Below are positions 20,931 to 22,953 of a stretch of 22,953 nt of DNA, in pieces (position 1 is the first letter of the stretch; the number at the start of each line of letters is the position of its first letter). The stretch comes from Candidatus Nitrosotenuis sp. (GTDB lineage Archaea; Thermoproteota; Nitrososphaeria; Nitrososphaerales; Nitrosopumilaceae), in contig JAHEXS010000005.1 of the NCBI GenBank assembly GCA_023252015.1, positions 1 through 22,953 on the forward strand, in the 5' to 3' direction. The notes below the pieces were generated by a model that saw only the letters and a program-made list of their open reading frames with translations, was not told the DNA's origin and did no database searches. The position numbers and the translations under genes are program-made.

Positions 20931-21947
20931 CTAAATTATGCCAACAAGGCCTGCAAGCTCCTTTCGGCACGCAGCGCCAAGCTGCTCTGCGGCTTTTTCT
21001 GGAGGAATTGAATTTAGAAATATACCATACCCCCTTTCCAGTCCAGACCACGCGGCAGTCAGCGGATAGACTTCAATGTGCCAATGAATTTGTCTGCTGT
21101 TTTTCTTTTCAGGTGAGAGGTGGAAAGCCAAATTGTAAGAGACGTTCTTTAGGCTGGTTGTCAGGCCTCCCAGCGTAGCTCGCAGAATCAGTGATAGATC
21201 ATTGATTTCTTTTTGTGTTATTTTGGAAAAACTCGTCGTGTGTTTTTTTGGGCAAATCCAAAATTCGTACGGATATGACGGCGCCCAAGGACAGAATGCC
21301 AAAAAGCCTTCGGTTTGTAGTACTTGTCGTGGCCCTCCAGTTTCAGTGTTTACTGTCTGGCATAGTGGGCATGCGCCCTTTTCATTGACAATTCTATGCG
21401 ATGCCTCCGCTTCCTGCTCGATTAGTGGAGGAATTGTAGAAAATGTAACCATGTTAATGTGAGGGTGCGATACAAGGCTTCCTGCATCTTTACCATGGTT
21501 TATGTAAATTGAGACATACGTAACACCTCTTTGAGTGTAAAGCCATCGGAGTCGGTCTTGGATTACGACAAGTATGTTGGACCATTGCTCAGATGAGATA
21601 GTCGATAGCGAATCCTTGTGTCGCTCAGATGCAACAACAACATAATGATATCCATACGCGGGCTCGCTATAAAGTGGTCTATCGGAATACGAATTTTCTG
21701 CAGAAACGGACACTGCTGGGATCTTGCTTTCAAAAACCCTAACAGTCCAATCTTTTACATAATTGTCCTCGCTGTCCTGCAGTCTTTGCAGCATGCAGTC
21801 CTTTGCAACAAGTGACAATAATGAAGGATTTGTCATTGATTCATTGCCAGGACAAAATGGACATTTTTTTGATTCTTCATTTTGTTCTTCATTTTGGGAG
21901 ACGATGACGAATCTTTCTGAGACATAGTCTTTTCTCATGCTTCCCAT
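20931..21947 (-). CDS. galT: Galactose-1-phosphate uridylyltransferase-like protein
   Basis: This 338-residue protein of the HIT superfamily has the GalT plan. It opens with RKDYVSERFVIVS and the zinc knuckle CPFCPGNE (C29, C32). The nucleophile region is SHPHIN (H161, H163), a second CPLC pair lies at 193-196, and HWHIEVYPL (H288, H290) is at the C-terminus. GalT exchanges UMP between UDP-glucose and galactose 1-phosphate; some relatives use ADP-glucose. In E. coli and human enzymes the nucleophile motif is HPHGQ/HPHCQ, while here the glutamine position is asparagine (N165), so activity or substrate may differ. The ATG at 21947 follows a TTTTAACT box (21971-21978) by about 27 nt. It is divergent from apgM. 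Confidence 0.85.
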   Translation of the reverse strand: MGSMRKDYVSERFVIVSQNEEQNEESKKCPFCPGNESMTNPSLLSLVAKDCMLQRLQDSEDNYVKDWTVRVFESKIPAVSVSAENSYSDRPLYSEPAYGYHYVVVASERHKDSLSTISSEQWSNILVVIQDRLRWLYTQRGVTYVSIYINHGKDAGSLVSHPHINMVTFSTIPPLIEQEAEASHRIVNEKGACPLCQTVNTETGGPRQVLQTEGFLAFCPWAPSYPYEFWICPKKHTTSFSKITQKEINDLSLILRATLGGLTTSLKNVSYNLAFHLSPEKKNSRQIHWHIEVYPLTAAWSGLERGYGIFLNSIPPEKAAEQLGAACRKELAGLVGII

Positions 21948-21970
21948 AATCGATAGTATGAATATGTGCG

Positions 21971-21978
21971 AGTTAAAA
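21971..21978 (-). promoter_or_regulatory. TATA-like box of the GalT-like gene
   Basis: The minus strand reads TTTTAACT, centred about 27 nt upstream of the ATG at 21947, as for other apparently leaderless genes in this window. Confidence 0.4.
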
Positions 21979-22036
21979 CCTTTTCAACGATCGCAACTTT
22001 GACAACAGGGTTCGATCATATCATGCAAAGTTTAAA

Positions 22037-22953
22037 GTGATCTCGAATCAGCACCAAGATAAGGGGATAACTATAGCTGCCAGTAATGTAAAAATTATCT
22101 ATGTTTTACTTGACGGCGTAGGAGATCTACCGCATCCAGATCTAAATGGAAAGACTCCGCTTGATTTTGCCCATACTCCAAACCTTGACAAGATGACAAA
22201 AAATGGAGCGATGGGAGAGGTAATTTCTGTTGGACAGGGAATTGCTCCAGAATCTGATATCGCTGTTTTCAATATGCTAGGATACAAATTCCAGCACGCA
22301 GAATATGCCGGACGTGGAGTGATTGAAGCAATAGGAACAGGGATTGATTTTAAGGACGGAGATTTGGCTTTGCGTGGAAACTTTGCCACGTTAGACGACG
22401 CAGGAATTATTGTAGATAGAAGGGCTGGAAGAAAAATAGAAAGAGAGGATGCACTTGCAATATCAAAAGAAATTGAAAATAAAATCAAGTTTTCAGAGCC
22501 TGGTGCATCAGTTGTTGTGACACCAACAATAGGCCATAGAGTTGTTGTAAGAATACGAAGCGACGGAAAGATGCTTTCTTCTGAAATTACTAATACAGAT
22601 CCCACCTATGCACGCGTGGACGGAATGGGAATTGCAAAGGCGGTTGGAGATTATTTCAAAATAGAGCGGTGCCTGCCGCTAAAAGACATTCCAAACTCCG
22701 CACTCACTGCAACTTTAGTAAATGAATTCACAGAACAATCCTTGAAAATCATGAGGGAAAGTAAGACCAACCAGAAAAGAAAACAGGAAGGGAAAAAATT
22801 ACTAAACAGTATCCTTTTACGCGATGCTGGAAACCATTATCCAAAAGTTGTTCCAATAAACGACCTGTATTCAATGAGATTTTCGTGCATTGTAGATATG
22901 CCAGTTGAAATTGGAATTGCAGAAATTTTAAAAATGAAGACATTCAGTGCTGG
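22037..22953 (+). CDS. apgM: 2,3-Bisphosphoglycerate-independent phosphoglycerate mutase, archaeal type, partial
   Basis: This enzyme of the alkaline phosphatase superfamily interconverts 3- and 2-phosphoglycerate in glycolysis and gluconeogenesis. The visible ~305 residues include IIYVLLDGVGDLPHP with the first metal aspartate, GKTPLDFAHTPNLD, the nucleophile-region PESDIAVFNMLGY, the AGRGVIEAIGTG loop and a long central domain. The C-terminal metal-binding part lies beyond the right edge. The start is uncertain: no ATG is in frame between the upstream TAA (21974) and the conserved first strand. GTG at 22037 is the only good candidate, giving a 19-residue extension before VKIIYV. Archaeal ApgM is about 400 residues, so roughly a quarter is missing. 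The gene is divergent from the GalT-like gene. Confidence 0.9.
   Translation, partial: MISNQHQDKGITIAASNVKIIYVLLDGVGDLPHPDLNGKTPLDFAHTPNLDKMTKNGAMGEVISVGQGIAPESDIAVFNMLGYKFQHAEYAGRGVIEAIGTGIDFKDGDLALRGNFATLDDAGIIVDRRAGRKIEREDALAISKEIENKIKFSEPGASVVVTPTIGHRVVVRIRSDGKMLSSEITNTDPTYARVDGMGIAKAVGDYFKIERCLPLKDIPNSALTATLVNEFTEQSLKIMRESKTNQKRKQEGKKLLNSILLRDAGNHYPKVVPINDLYSMRFSCIVDMPVEIGIAEILKMKTFSA

Overview
The window looks like a chromosomal segment of an ammonia-oxidising archaeon, order Nitrosopumilales or a close relative (Thaumarchaeota/Nitrosophaerota). The grounds are the AT-rich sequence, the archaeal shikimate route (ADTH synthase, DHQ synthase II, GHMP-type shikimate kinase), a ThiD-ThiN fusion, futalosine-type menaquinone genes, archaeal ApgM, and TATA-like boxes about 25-30 nt before start codons (leaderless transcription). 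The placement comes from protein families only; no search was run.

Region 1 (1-849) is an accessory edge. It holds a partial AbiEi-type antitoxin/repressor gene running off the left end, an array of repeated operator-like motifs over its start, a decayed fragment resembling the C-terminal tail of an integrase, and an intact tRNA-Arg(GCG) whose 3' end faces the fragment. This is the usual geometry of an element inserted at a tRNA gene.

Region 2 (850-4460) holds an aquaporin, a BCP/PrxQ peroxiredoxin, two tandem paralogous proline-rich proteins of unknown function sharing a 436-bp perfect direct repeat, and two small cysteine-rich proteins. Region 3 (4490-7122) holds a UbiD-family decarboxylase convergent with a MqnC-like radical SAM enzyme, both plausibly in menaquinone synthesis by the futalosine route.

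Region 4 (7267-16501) is a long plus-strand operon for aromatic amino acids: ADTH synthase, DHQ synthase II, AroD, AroE, archaeal shikimate kinase, AroA, AroC, a chorismate mutase-aminotransferase fusion, prephenate dehydrogenase and a Nudix hydrolase. The order follows the pathway from first committed step to chorismate and then toward tyrosine, with overlaps or very short gaps. A second promoter may precede aroC.

Region 5 (16484-19241) has divergent thiC and thiD-thiN, so pyrimidine synthesis, its phosphorylation and coupling to the thiazole sit together, with a 22-bp dyad at the thiD-thiN start. Region 6 (19272-22953) holds a sugar nucleotidyltransferase followed by a eukaryotic-type GNA1-like acetyltransferase (likely amino-sugar activation), a four-helix membrane protein, a GalT-like uridylyltransferase and the start of an archaeal phosphoglycerate mutase gene (apgM) running off the right end.
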